From: Homoserinimonas sedimenticola
GTDB lineage: Bacteria; Actinomycetota; Actinomycetes; Actinomycetales; Microbacteriaceae
Direction of reading: 5' to 3'
Length of the DNA: 64,000 nt
Assembly: GCF_026094475.1 (NCBI RefSeq)
Contig: NZ_JAPELL010000001.1
Location: 1,078,326-1,142,325, forward strand
Below the pieces are notes generated by a model, which did not search any database, was not told the DNA's origin, and worked only from the letters and a program-made list of their open reading frames with translations. This document shows positions 41,165 to 49,250 of the stretch, one piece after another; within the stretch, counting starts at the first letter, position 1; each line of letters begins with the position of its first letter. The translations under genes and the position numbers were made by a program.

Positions 41165-41246
41165 AAAAGAGAGGGGCGGCGCCTGTTGGGGGGAACTGGC
41201 GCCGCCACAGCGGTGCGTGATTGGGGGGAATCACGAAGAATGCACC
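41165..41246 (-). ncRNA. 6C small RNA (two C-loop hairpins)
   Basis: On the minus strand two hairpins each expose a run of six C. The first, GTGATT-CCCCCC-AATCAC, is 41217-41234; the second, GGCGGCGCC-N14-GGCGCCGCC with CCCCCC in the loop, is 41175-41206. The second is followed by CCTCTTTT (41165-41175), as in a terminator. This is the layout of the actinobacterial 6C RNA (RF01066 family), which in M. tuberculosis lies near tad-like genes. The 5' end near 41246 is estimated. The RNA regulates mRNAs by its C-rich loops in mycobacteria. Confidence 0.92.
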
Positions 41247-41278
41247 GCTAAGCCGAATTGACATCCGGTGAATTCAGT

Positions 41279-41286
41279 GTACCCCA
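41279..41286 (-). promoter_or_regulatory. TACCCCA box upstream of the 6C RNA
   Basis: GTACCCCA at 41279-41286, read as TGGGGTAC on the minus strand, lies about 40 bp upstream of the estimated 6C start. That is the position expected for an activator site. It matches the box before the sensor kinase at 51755-51773 and before tadA. It is also 115 bp upstream of acs on the other strand. Confidence 0.55.
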
Positions 41287-41321
41287 AAGGCGGGGGAACG
41301 CAACAGGAAATTTTCCGGGGA

Positions 41322-41327
41322 TATAGT
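41322..41327 (+). promoter_or_regulatory. Likely acs -10 element TATAGT
   Basis: TATAGT at 41322-41327 lies 73 bp before the acs start in the 527-bp gap between tadA and acs, in an AT-rich patch. No strong -35 was seen. A TACCCCCC run follows at 41351. Confidence 0.45.
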
Positions 41328-41400
41328 CTCCAATTGGCGCGTCTGACAACATACCCCCCGGCCTGCCCAGCCTCAGCGCAAAGGAGCGACGAGAACGACC

Positions 41401-43383
41401 ATGAGCGAGCACATCGACAGCCTCCAGCACGAGACGCGGCGCTTCGCCCCCAGCGCCGAATTCGCCGCGGCATCCCTCGCCAGCCCGGCCCTTTACGACG
41501 CAGGTCGCGACGATCCCGAGGCCTTCTGGGCCGAGCAGTCGCGCAACCTCCTCACCTGGGAGAAGAACTTCTCGAACGTGCTCGACTGGAGCGACGCCCC
41601 CTTCGCGAAGTGGTTCGACGACGGCCGCCTCAATGTCGCCTACAACTGCCTCGACCGGCACATCGAGGCGGGCCACGGCGACCGCGTCGCATTCCACTGG
41701 GAGGGCGAGCCCGGCGACACCCGCACCCTCACCTACTCGGAGCTCACGCAGGAGGTGAAGCGGGCCGCCAACATGCTCACCGAGCTCGGCATCCGCTCGG
41801 GCGACCGCGTCGCCATCTACCTGCCGATGATCCCCGAGGCGGTCGTGTCGATGCTCGCCGTCGCGCGCATCGGGGCCGTGCACTCCGTCATCTTCGGGGG
41901 CTTCAGCGCCGACAGCATCCGCGCCCGGGTCGACGATGCGAATGCCAAGCTCGTCATCACGGCGGACGGCGGCTACCGCAAGGGCCGCGTCTCCGCCCTC
42001 AAGCCGACCGTCGACGACGCCCTCGCGAAGGAGGGTGAGCACTCCGTCGAACACGTGCTCGTCGTGCGCCGCGGCGAGAACGAGATCGATTGGAAGGACG
42101 GCCGCGACCTCTGGTGGCACGAGAAGATGGCGGAGGCGTCGAGCGAGCACGAAGCCGAGAGCTTTGAGGCCGAGCATCCGCTCTTCATCCTCTACACGTC
42201 GGGCACGACGGGAAAGCCCAAGGGCATCCTGCACACGAGCGGTGGCTACCTGACACAGGCCGCCTTCACCCACAAGTACGTCTTCGACCTCAAGCCCGAG
42301 ACCGACGTCTACTGGTGCACCGCCGACGTCGGGTGGATCACCGGACACAGCTACGTCGTCTACGGCCCACTCGCCAACGGCGCAACCCAGGTGCTCTACG
42401 AGGGCACGCCAGACACGCCGCATCCGGGCCGCTGGTGGGAGCTCGTGGAGAAGTACGGCGTCAGCATCTTCTACACCGCGCCGACCGCCATCCGCTCCTT
42501 CATGAAGGTCGGACGGCAGGTGCCCGACAAGTACGACCTGTCGAGCATCCGCCTGCTCGGCTCCGTGGGTGAACCCATCAACCCTGAGGCGTGGGTCTGG
42601 TACCGCGAGGTCATCGGCGGCGGCACCGCCCCCATCGTCGACACCTGGTGGCAGACGGAGACCGGGGCGATCATGGTCTCCGCCCTGCCCGGCATCACCG
42701 AGACCAAGCCCGGCTCGGCGCAAGTCCCCATCCCCGGCATCAGCGTCGACGTGCTGAGCGATTCGGGCGAGCACGTGGGCAAGGGCAACGGCGGCCTCCT
42801 CGTCGTGACCAAGCCCTGGCCGTCAATGCTGCGGGGCATCTGGGGCGACCCCGAGCGTTTCGTCGACACCTACTGGGACAAATTCCACCGCCCGGATGCC
42901 GACAACCCGCGCCTCTACTTTGCGGGCGACGGTGCGCGCCTCGACGAGGACGGCGACATCTGGCTCCTCGGCCGCGTCGACGACGTCATGAATGTCTCCG
43001 GGCACCGCCTCTCGACGGCGGAGATCGAGTCGGCGCTCGTGTCGCATCCGATCGTCGCCGAATCCGCCGTCGTGGGGGCCTCCGACGAGACGACGGGGCA
43101 GGCAGTGGTCGCCTTCGTCATCCTGCGCTCCGACCAAGAGGATGCCCAGACACCCGAGGAGGCAGCATCCATTCTGCGCGCCCACGTCGGCGAGCAGATC
43201 GGCGCCATCGCGAAGCCCCGGCAGGTCTTCGTCGTCAGCGAGCTGCCGAAGACCCGCTCGGGCAAGATCATGCGGCGCCTGCTGCGGGACGTCGCGGAGG
43301 GACGCGAGGTCGGCGACACGACGACTCTCGCCGACACCTCCGTCATGCAGATCATCTCGGACCGGTTGACGGGCAAGAGGTAG
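41401..43383 (+). CDS. acs: Acetyl-CoA synthetase (AMP-forming)
   Basis: 660 residues, the normal length. The P-loop-like AMP motif YTSGTTGKPKGILHTSGGYL is near residue 262, DTWWQTETGAIMVS near 415, and the acetylatable Lys lies in PKTRSGKIMRRLLR near 617. It makes acetyl-CoA from acetate at low concentration, complementary to AckA-Pta at the other end of the window. The AAAGGAG site is 14 bases from the ATG, with GAGA nearer. It diverges from the 6C RNA and tad operon. Lys acetylation control is likely from the conserved motif. Confidence 0.96.
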   Translation: MSEHIDSLQHETRRFAPSAEFAAASLASPALYDAGRDDPEAFWAEQSRNLLTWEKNFSNVLDWSDAPFAKWFDDGRLNVAYNCLDRHIEAGHGDRVAFHWEGEPGDTRTLTYSELTQEVKRAANMLTELGIRSGDRVAIYLPMIPEAVVSMLAVARIGAVHSVIFGGFSADSIRARVDDANAKLVITADGGYRKGRVSALKPTVDDALAKEGEHSVEHVLVVRRGENEIDWKDGRDLWWHEKMAEASSEHEAESFEAEHPLFILYTSGTTGKPKGILHTSGGYLTQAAFTHKYVFDLKPETDVYWCTADVGWITGHSYVVYGPLANGATQVLYEGTPDTPHPGRWWELVEKYGVSIFYTAPTAIRSFMKVGRQVPDKYDLSSIRLLGSVGEPINPEAWVWYREVIGGGTAPIVDTWWQTETGAIMVSALPGITETKPGSAQVPIPGISVDVLSDSGEHVGKGNGGLLVVTKPWPSMLRGIWGDPERFVDTYWDKFHRPDADNPRLYFAGDGARLDEDGDIWLLGRVDDVMNVSGHRLSTAEIESALVSHPIVAESAVVGASDETTGQAVVAFVILRSDQEDAQTPEEAASILRAHVGEQIGAIAKPRQVFVVSELPKTRSGKIMRRLLRDVAEGREVGDTTTLADTSVMQIISDRLTGKR

Positions 43384-43396
43384 CGGTGGTGGACGC

Positions 43397-43468
43397 GGTT
43401 TCGATACGGCGTTGCGCGCCTGCTCAACTCGCCGGCTAGTACGGCGCTGCGCGCCTACCCAGCCCGCG
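43397..43468. repeat. Intergenic GGTTTCGATACGG-type palindromic repeat
   Basis: GGTTTCGATACGG at 43397-43409 begins a GC-rich unit running to GCCGG at 43436, with the internal dyad GCGTTGCGCGC, followed by a second, partial unit from 43441 (ACGGCGCTGCGCGCC). Elements of this kind, starting GGTTTCGATACG and ending near CTCAACCA or CTCAACTC, recur between genes in many Microbacteriaceae, as I recall. It sits between the ends of acs and ridA. Confidence 0.7.
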
Positions 43469-43470
43469 GG

Positions 43471-43929
43471 CTAGGCGAACTCGAGGATGAGCTCGACCTC
43501 AACAGGAGAGTCGAGCGGCAGCACCGCGACACCGACAGCGCTGCGGGCATGCTGGCCGATCTCACCGAAGACCTCGCCGAGCAGCTCGGAGGCTCCGTTG
43601 ATGACGCCCGGCTGGCCCGTGAAGGCCGGGTCGGAGGAGACGAAGCCGACGACCTTGACGACGCGCGTCACCCGATCGAGGGAACCGATGACGGATGCCG
43701 CAGCCGCAAGTGCGTTGAGGGCGCACTGTCGCGCGTACCCCTTGGCGTCCTCCGCCGTGACGGACGCCCCCACCTTGCCCGTCGCGGGAAGCGCGCCATC
43801 GACAAAGGGGAGCTGGCCCGAGGTGAAGACGTGATTGCCGGAAACGACAGCCGGGACGTAGGCGGCGACGGGGGCCGCGACGGTGGGGAGTTCGAGGCCG
43901 AGCTCGGCCATCCGCTCTTCGATGCTCAC
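43471..43929 (-). CDS. RidA-family (YjgF) enamine/imine deaminase
   Basis: 152 residues from GTG 43929. RidA features: VSGNHVFTSGQLPFVDGALPATGKVG, then AEDAKGYARQCALNALAAAASVIGSLDRV and SVVGVAVLPLDSPVEVELILEFA-like C-terminus. The Arg usually conserved in the CxGR region is not present in the expected place (GQHARSAVGVAVLPL), so the catalytic form is uncertain. RidA proteins remove reactive 2-aminoacrylate or act as chaperones. It lies upstream of acs in convergent orientation, 14 bp after DUF4177. Confidence 0.85.
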   Translation of the reverse strand: MSIEERMAELGLELPTVAAPVAAYVPAVVSGNHVFTSGQLPFVDGALPATGKVGASVTAEDAKGYARQCALNALAAAASVIGSLDRVTRVVKVVGFVSSDPAFTGQPGVINGASELLGEVFGEIGQHARSAVGVAVLPLDSPVEVELILEFA

Positions 43930-43943
43930 GCAGGTGCTCCTAT

Positions 43944-44099
43944 TCAGTTCTCGACGGGACGTTTGAAGTAGGCGACGAGACCGCCCTCGGGGCCCGTGAC
44001 GACCTGCACGAGCTCCCACCCCTCGGAGCCCCAGTTGTTGAGGATTGCCGCCGTGTTGTGGATCATGAGGGGGGTGGTGAGGTATTCCCACGCTTGCAT
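43944..44099 (-). CDS. DUF4177 small protein (51 aa)
   Basis: Starts at ATG 44099, 51 residues: MQAWEYLTTPLMIHNTAAIL, then NNWGSEGWELVQVV and a PEGGLVAYFKRP end. The WGSEGWELVQV core is the typical DUF4177 pattern, and its position between RidA and a divergent PBP gene is common in actinobacteria. It ends 14 bp before the RidA start on the same strand, so the two are probably cotranscribed. The function is unknown. Confidence 0.8.
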   Translation of the reverse strand: MQAWEYLTTPLMIHNTAAILNNWGSEGWELVQVVTGPEGGLVAYFKRPVEN

Positions 44100-44150
44100 G
44101 TCGCCATCCATTCAGCTTCGCCAGAGTTTCGATCCTCTACTCTAGGGCGT

Positions 44151-46679
44151 ATGTCTGCCCAAAATTCGAAGCCCACGGGCGTGCTCGGCGCCTTCGCTGG
44201 GCTCGTCGGCTTGAGCGCCCTCGCTGGCGTGCTCGTCACGGCCCTCGTCACCCCCGCTCTCGCGGTCACCGGGATGACGGCCAAGGCGTCCATCGATATC
44301 TTCAACAGTCTCCCTGAATACCTCGAGATCAACCAGCTCGCGACCAAGAACACGATCTACGGACTCGACGTAGACGGAGTCACCCCGGTCCCGATCGCGC
44401 AGATCTACAAGCAGAACCGCGAAGAGGTCGAATGGGACCAGGTCTCGCAGTTCATCAAGGATGCCGTCGTCGCCGGTGAGGACCGGCGCTTCTATGAGCA
44501 TGGCGGCGTCGACGTGGCATCCGTCGTGCGTGCCGCCGTCGGCAACCTGGCGAGTAGCGACATCGAGAGTGGCGCGTCGACCCTGACGATGCAGCTCGTC
44601 AAGAACATCCGCATCCAGTCGGCCCTCGAGGAGGAGAGCGAGTCGCTCCGCAAGGCGAAGCTGGCGGAGGCGCAGGAGCAGACGATCGAGCGGAAGCTCC
44701 AGGAGGCGAAGCTCGCGATCGGCCTCGAGAAGAAATACACCAAGGACGAGATCATGCTCGCCTACCTGAACATCGCGGGGTTCGGCGGCACAACCTATGG
44801 AGTCCAGTCCGCGGCGAAGCAGTTCTTCTCGGTGCCTGCCTCGGATGTCACGCTCGCGCAGGCGGCCAGCCTCATCGCGATCGTGCAGACCCCCACCTCA
44901 CACAGCCTGCGCAGTGAAGACAACTTCGAGGCAAACAAGACCCGTCGCGACTTCATCCTCGGCAACATGCTTGAGCTCGGCTCCATCACGCAGGAGCAGT
45001 ACGACGAGGCGATCGCGACCCCCATCGAGGTCACCTACAGTGAACCGCAGAACGGCTGCATGTACGCGACGACAGCGTGGTTCTTCTGCGATTACGTGAC
45101 GAAGCTCGTGCCAGAGCTGGAGATGCTCGGCACGACCGCGGAGGAGCGCCAGCGCAACTGGGAGCGCGGCGGCTACTCCGTCTACACGAGCCTGCAGATT
45201 AACCAGCAGGACCACGCGCAGGCAACCATCTGGGCCCAGGCCCCCGCGGAGGAGCAGCAGCTCGAACTCGGCGCCGTGGTCAACGTCGTGGAGCCGGGCA
45301 CGGGACGCATCCGTGTCATGGCACAGAACAAGTACTTCAACAACACGGAGGACGGCGGCGGCTGGCCCGCTACCGCCGTCAACTTCAGCACGGATAGGCC
45401 GTACGGCGGCTCGAGCGGCTTCCAGACGGGGTCGACCTACAAGATCTTCACGCTCGCGACCTGGCTCAATGCCGGACACGGGCTCAACGAGGTCGTCAAC
45501 GGCGCCCGGCGCACCTTCGAGCAGGCCTCGTTCCCCAACTCCTGTGAAGAGAAGTACGTAGGCCCGTGGAACCCGCCGAACTACGGCGGCGGCAGCGGCT
45601 CCACCAACACGACGGTGCTGCAGTCGACCATCAGCTCCTACAACATTTCCTACATCGCGATGGCGCAGAAGCTCGACCTCTGCACGATCCGCGACACGGC
45701 GGCGGCCTTCGGCGTGCACCGCGCGGACGACCTGGAGCTGCAGTACTCCCCCGCGACCGTGCTCGGCACCAACGAGATCGCGCCCCTCACGATGGCTGCG
45801 GCGATCGCCGCGGTGGGGGCGAACGGCCTCTACTGCAAGCCGACCGCGATCGACAACATCGTGGATGCCGACGGCAACGAGCTCGGCGGGCAGACCCGTG
45901 AGTGCTCGCAGGCCGTGAGCCCCGAGGTCTCCGCCGCCATGGCGTATGCCCTCAAGCGCGTCGTCCAGGGCGGCACCGGTTCCGGCTCGAACCCGGGCGA
46001 CGGCATCGAGCTCGCCGGCAAGACGGGTACGACGGACGGCTCCGAGGACACCTGGATGGTCGGCTCGACCTCGACCAACGGCATGGCCGTGTGGGTGGGC
46101 AACATCAACGGCGACGTCAACCTCACCCGGGTGACCCTCCCCGGCGGCAACGGCGGTACGGCCAGGCACCGCATCTTCCGCCCGATCATTGCGGCCCTCA
46201 ACGCCCAGTACGGCGGTGCGCCGTATGCTGCGCCGCCCTCCGAGCTTCTCAGCGGACAGGGCGCGATCGTGCCCAACGTCATCGGCCAGTCGCAGGAGCA
46301 GGCGAAGGTCCTGATCGAGAGCCTCGGGTTCAACTACGTCTACGGCGGCGAGGTCAGTTCCGAGATCGAGCGCGGCCGGATCGCCGCAGTCGAGCCCGGC
46401 CCCGGTGCCACCGTGCCAAAGGGCACGACCATCACGGTCTACGGCAGCCTGCAGAACTCGGTGCCGATGCCTGACGTGATCGGCATGACCTTCTCGGCGG
46501 CCAAGCGCGCCATCGGCAGCTCCTTCACGGTCGTCGAGTCCTGCCAGGCGCTGCCTGAGGACACCGATCCTGACAGCGACGCGATCGGCAAGGTGACAGC
46601 ATCGGATCCTGCTGAGAACACGCAGATCCTGCCTGGCGCCACCATCACGCTCGCCGTCTCACGACTCGACTGCTCGTGA
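44151..46679 (+). CDS. Bifunctional penicillin-binding protein (PonA2-like) with two PASTA domains
   Basis: 842 residues from ATG 44151. The short cytoplasmic N-terminus and membrane anchor (GVLGAFAGLVGLSALAGVLVTAL) lead to the transglycosylase domain (EDRRFYEHGGVD, GASTLTMQLVKN). The transpeptidase region has SxxK in GFQTGSTYKIFTLA, SxN near SYNISYIA and KTG in LAGKTGTTD. Two PASTA domains follow (VPNVIGQSQEQAKVLIESLGF; MPDVIGMTFSAAKRAIG). It polymerises and cross-links peptidoglycan. No ribosome site precedes the ATG and TACTCT at 44137-44142 could be -10, so a leaderless mRNA is plausible. Confidence 0.95.
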   Translation: MSAQNSKPTGVLGAFAGLVGLSALAGVLVTALVTPALAVTGMTAKASIDIFNSLPEYLEINQLATKNTIYGLDVDGVTPVPIAQIYKQNREEVEWDQVSQFIKDAVVAGEDRRFYEHGGVDVASVVRAAVGNLASSDIESGASTLTMQLVKNIRIQSALEEESESLRKAKLAEAQEQTIERKLQEAKLAIGLEKKYTKDEIMLAYLNIAGFGGTTYGVQSAAKQFFSVPASDVTLAQAASLIAIVQTPTSHSLRSEDNFEANKTRRDFILGNMLELGSITQEQYDEAIATPIEVTYSEPQNGCMYATTAWFFCDYVTKLVPELEMLGTTAEERQRNWERGGYSVYTSLQINQQDHAQATIWAQAPAEEQQLELGAVVNVVEPGTGRIRVMAQNKYFNNTEDGGGWPATAVNFSTDRPYGGSSGFQTGSTYKIFTLATWLNAGHGLNEVVNGARRTFEQASFPNSCEEKYVGPWNPPNYGGGSGSTNTTVLQSTISSYNISYIAMAQKLDLCTIRDTAAAFGVHRADDLELQYSPATVLGTNEIAPLTMAAAIAAVGANGLYCKPTAIDNIVDADGNELGGQTRECSQAVSPEVSAAMAYALKRVVQGGTGSGSNPGDGIELAGKTGTTDGSEDTWMVGSTSTNGMAVWVGNINGDVNLTRVTLPGGNGGTARHRIFRPIIAALNAQYGGAPYAAPPSELLSGQGAIVPNVIGQSQEQAKVLIESLGFNYVYGGEVSSEIERGRIAAVEPGPGATVPKGTTITVYGSLQNSVPMPDVIGMTFSAAKRAIGSSFTVVESCQALPEDTDPDSDAIGKVTASDPAENTQILPGATITLAVSRLDCS

Positions 46680-47647
46680 CGCGCAGCAGCGTTCCCGGTC
46701 GCGCCGCCGGCGTCGCACTCGCGACGGCGGCGGCCGCCGGGGCGGCGGCATTCGCGTGGGGCTCCCTTGTTGAGCGCCGCGCCTACCGTCTGCGGCACGA
46801 GACCCTCGCCGTGCTCGACGCGGGCGCAGCCCCCATCCGGATCCTTCACCTCAGCGACCTCCACATGGCGCCGTGGCAGCACGGCAAGCAGGAGTGGGTG
46901 CGCGGCTTGGCTGCCCTGGAACCTGACCTCGTCATCAACACGGGCGACAATTTGGGGCACCGCGACGGGCTCACGGGCATCCGTCACGCTCTCGAGCCTT
47001 TCGCGGGGGTGCCCGGCGTGTTCGTGCACGGCTCCAACGACTACTTCGGGCCGACGACCAAGAACCCGCTCGGCTACCTGCTCGGCCCCTCAGAGCGGCC
47101 CTCCGAGGCGGAGCGCCTCGACACGGCGGGCCTCGAGGAGTTCTTCGCGTCACTCGGTTGGGTGGACCTCAACAACGCCGCCCACTGGATGACCCTCCGC
47201 AACTCCCCCCTCGAATTCATCGGCACGGCCGACGCCCATCGTGGCTGGGATCGCTTGGACTCCCTGCCCGGGGCGATCGACGAGCTTCGCGAGCAGGTGG
47301 AGCCCGACGATGGACCGGCCGACCGCGAGTCCGTCATGATCGGCGTGACGCACGCGCCATACCGCCGCGTGCTCGACTCCTTCGTGACGCACGGCACAGA
47401 GGTCATCTTCGCGGGGCACACCCACGGCGGGCAGGTGTGTGTGCCGGGCGTCGGCGCGCTCGTCACGAACTGCGACCTCCCGCGCGAGCAGGCCAGCGGA
47501 GTGAGCCTGTGGAACCACGCGCTCGGCACCGCCTACCTCGAGGTCTCGGCCGGTCTCGGCACATCGATCTACGCCCCAGTACGCTTCGCCTGCCCGCCCG
47601 AGGCGGTGCTCGTGACTTTGGTTGGTGCGGATATCGGCTATCCTTGA
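46676..47647 (+). CDS. Metallophosphoesterase (Rv3683-like)
   Basis: 323 residues starting at GTG 46676 with a 4-bp overlap to the PBP stop. An N-terminal membrane or signal-like segment (VALATAAAAGAAAFAWGSLV) precedes the two-metal phosphatase core: HLSDLHMAPWQ, NTGDNLGHRDG, HGSNDYF (instead of GNHE) and FAGHTHGGQV, with the binuclear-metal Asp, His and Asn residues retained. It is cotranscribed with the PBP, as in M. tuberculosis (ponA2-Rv3683). The substrate is unknown. Confidence 0.9.
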   Translation: MTRSSVPGRAAGVALATAAAAGAAAFAWGSLVERRAYRLRHETLAVLDAGAAPIRILHLSDLHMAPWQHGKQEWVRGLAALEPDLVINTGDNLGHRDGLTGIRHALEPFAGVPGVFVHGSNDYFGPTTKNPLGYLLGPSERPSEAERLDTAGLEEFFASLGWVDLNNAAHWMTLRNSPLEFIGTADAHRGWDRLDSLPGAIDELREQVEPDDGPADRESVMIGVTHAPYRRVLDSFVTHGTEVIFAGHTHGGQVCVPGVGALVTNCDLPREQASGVSLWNHALGTAYLEVSAGLGTSIYAPVRFACPPEAVLVTLVGADIGYP

Positions 47648-47683
47648 CAGGTCGGTCTTCAGCGGATGCTGGAGCTGACGGAT

Positions 47684-47757
<74 letters not shown>

Positions 47758-47770
47758 CAGTGTGACAACG

Positions 47771-47808
47771 AAAGGCCGCCCAGCGCTTGTGAGCGCGGGG
47801 CGGCCTTT
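47771..47808. terminator. Bidirectional hairpin terminator between tRNA-Pro and tdk
   Basis: AAAGGCCGCCC at 47771-47781 pairs with GGGCGGCCTTT at 47798-47808 around a 16-base loop. The A and T runs give it terminator character on both strands, ending the tRNA-Pro transcript and the minus-strand tdk operon. Confidence 0.9.
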
Positions 47809-47823
47809 CGTCGCGAAGGGGCT

Positions 47824-48543
47824 CTACATGAAGTCGGGGTCAGGGGCGCGGTCATAGACGAAGTCAATGACCGGCTCACGCCCACTGCTCAACGTTCCAC
47901 CGCTCTCCTCCAGGTAGCAGGCGCCGCAGAGGGACTCGTAGCTGACGCTGAAGGACCCCGAGGCACCCAGTCCGCTGCCCGGGCGAGAGGCCGCAGCATC
48001 CGCCGACTCGTCGATTGCCACCTGGTCGCCCGCAAAGGTGAAAGTGTCGCCCACCCTGCGAGCGTTGAAGACCGCCTTGCGGCCGCAGCGGCAGATCGTC
48101 TTGAGCTCCTCAAGCGAGTGCGCGACCTCGAGCAGCCGCCTGCTGCCGGGAAACGCCACCGTCTGGAAGTCGGTGCGAATGCCGTAGGCGAGCACGGGAA
48201 CATTCTCGAGGATCGCGATGCGCAGCAGGTCGTCGACCTGGCGCTCCGTGAGGAACTGGGCCTCGTCGACGAGTAGGCAGCTCACGGGGAGCCCCGTCCG
48301 CTCCTGAACGGATGCCCGCTCCCCCTCGAAGAGCGAATAGATGTCGTCGCGCGGCTCGATGACAAAGTCCACCGCGCGAGTGACACCCAGGCGGGAGACG
48401 ATCTGGTCGTCACCCTTCGTGTCGATGCGCGGCTTCGCAAGGAGCACCTCCTGGCCGCGCTCCTCATAGTTGTAGGCGGCCTGAAGCAGAGCGGTGCTCT
48501 TGCCGCTGTTCATGGCACCGTAGCGGAAGTAGAGCTTTGCCAT
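47824..48543 (-). CDS. tdk: Thymidine kinase
   Basis: 239 residues. P-loop GAMNSGKSTALLQAA at residue 9, the Asp-Glu motif LVDEAQFL near 92 and two zinc Cys pairs (CRCGRKAVFNAR; CGACYLEE). It is longer than the E. coli enzyme, with an extra C-terminal tail (GTLSSGREPVIDFVYDRAPDP). It phosphorylates thymidine in salvage. The ATG overlaps the stop of the upstream response regulator by one base (TAATG), so this metabolic gene is the last of the signalling operon. Confidence 0.93.
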   Translation of the reverse strand: MAKLYFRYGAMNSGKSTALLQAAYNYEERGQEVLLAKPRIDTKGDDQIVSRLGVTRAVDFVIEPRDDIYSLFEGERASVQERTGLPVSCLLVDEAQFLTERQVDDLLRIAILENVPVLAYGIRTDFQTVAFPGSRRLLEVAHSLEELKTICRCGRKAVFNARRVGDTFTFAGDQVAIDESADAAASRPGSGLGASGSFSVSYESLCGACYLEESGGTLSSGREPVIDFVYDRAPDPDFM

Positions 48544-49250
48544 TACTGCAGGAACCCGTCCTCCGCCGCGCGGCGGATGAGCTCCGCCTTCTTGCTTGCG
48601 GGACGGTTGACCTTGGCGTACTTCTCCCGCACGCGCCGCAGGTAGGTCTTGGCGGTCTCGTACTGCACATTCATCTGCCGGGCCACCTCCGTCGTGCTGT
48701 GACCGGAGACATAGAGCTTGAGAGCGTCGATCTCGCCCTGGCTCAGCTTGGGACGCGCCTGGTTGATCGCCCCCGTGGGCAGCGGGCGCCAGCTCTGTTG
48801 CGGCACGGCACCGCGATCAAGGCCCATGACCCGACGTGCGACATCCATGACCTCGTTCATGGGCAGGGACTTCGAGAGGAACGCGGCCGCCCCCGCGCTC
48901 AGGGCGCGATCGCGTGCATCACGCGTATCGAGACTCGTGAGCACGATCACCTTCGCGCCCGCGGCGCGGCAGGTGCGTACACGGGCCTCGATCGAGACGG
49001 GCTCCTTGAGTTGGAAGTCGAGGAACACGAGGTCGGTGGGAAAGTTCTCACTGTGGACGAGCTCGAGCCACGTGTGCGCGCTCAGCACAAGCTCGAAGTC
49101 GGTCGCGTTGGACGAGATCCAGGTCGACAGGCTGTCGAGTAGCACCTCATGGTCATCGAGCAGAGCAAGGCGGATGCGTCGCGTCGCCGTCTCGGGTCGA
49201 GGGGCATCTGCGCCCTCCGCGCCCGGCCCCCGTTGGCTATCGCTGGTCAT
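48543..49250 (-). CDS. LuxR/NarL-family response regulator
   Basis: 235 residues. An Asp/Glu-rich and Pro-rich 20-residue N-terminus leads into a receiver domain with acidic Asp32/Asp33 (LLDDHEVL), phosphoacceptor Asp78 (LVFLDFQL), Thr in VLTSLDT and Lys in FLSKSLP. The C-terminal LuxR HTH is LSQGEIDALKLYVSGHSTTEVARQMNVQYETAKTYLRRVREKYAKV. It is encoded with the two membrane proteins upstream. Its regulon may include genes with TACCCC boxes, since the box resembles the NarL half-site (inference). Confidence 0.93.
   Translation of the reverse strand: MTSDSQRGPGAEGADAPRPETATRRIRLALLDDHEVLLDSLSTWISSNATDFELVLSAHTWLELVHSENFPTDLVFLDFQLKEPVSIEARVRTCRAAGAKVIVLTSLDTRDARDRALSAGAAAFLSKSLPMNEVMDVARRVMGLDRGAVPQQSWRPLPTGAINQARPKLSQGEIDALKLYVSGHSTTEVARQMNVQYETAKTYLRRVREKYAKVNRPASKKAELIRRAAEDGFLQ

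Noticed and set aside
41322-41355. TACCCCCC at 41351 as another regulatory box
   Set aside because: It has six C and no partner half, and lies close to the acs leader. It could be chance in a C-rich leader.
44898-46169. Open frame opposite the PonA2-like gene
   Set aside because: It mirrors the codon structure of the real PBP gene, which has all the expected motifs.
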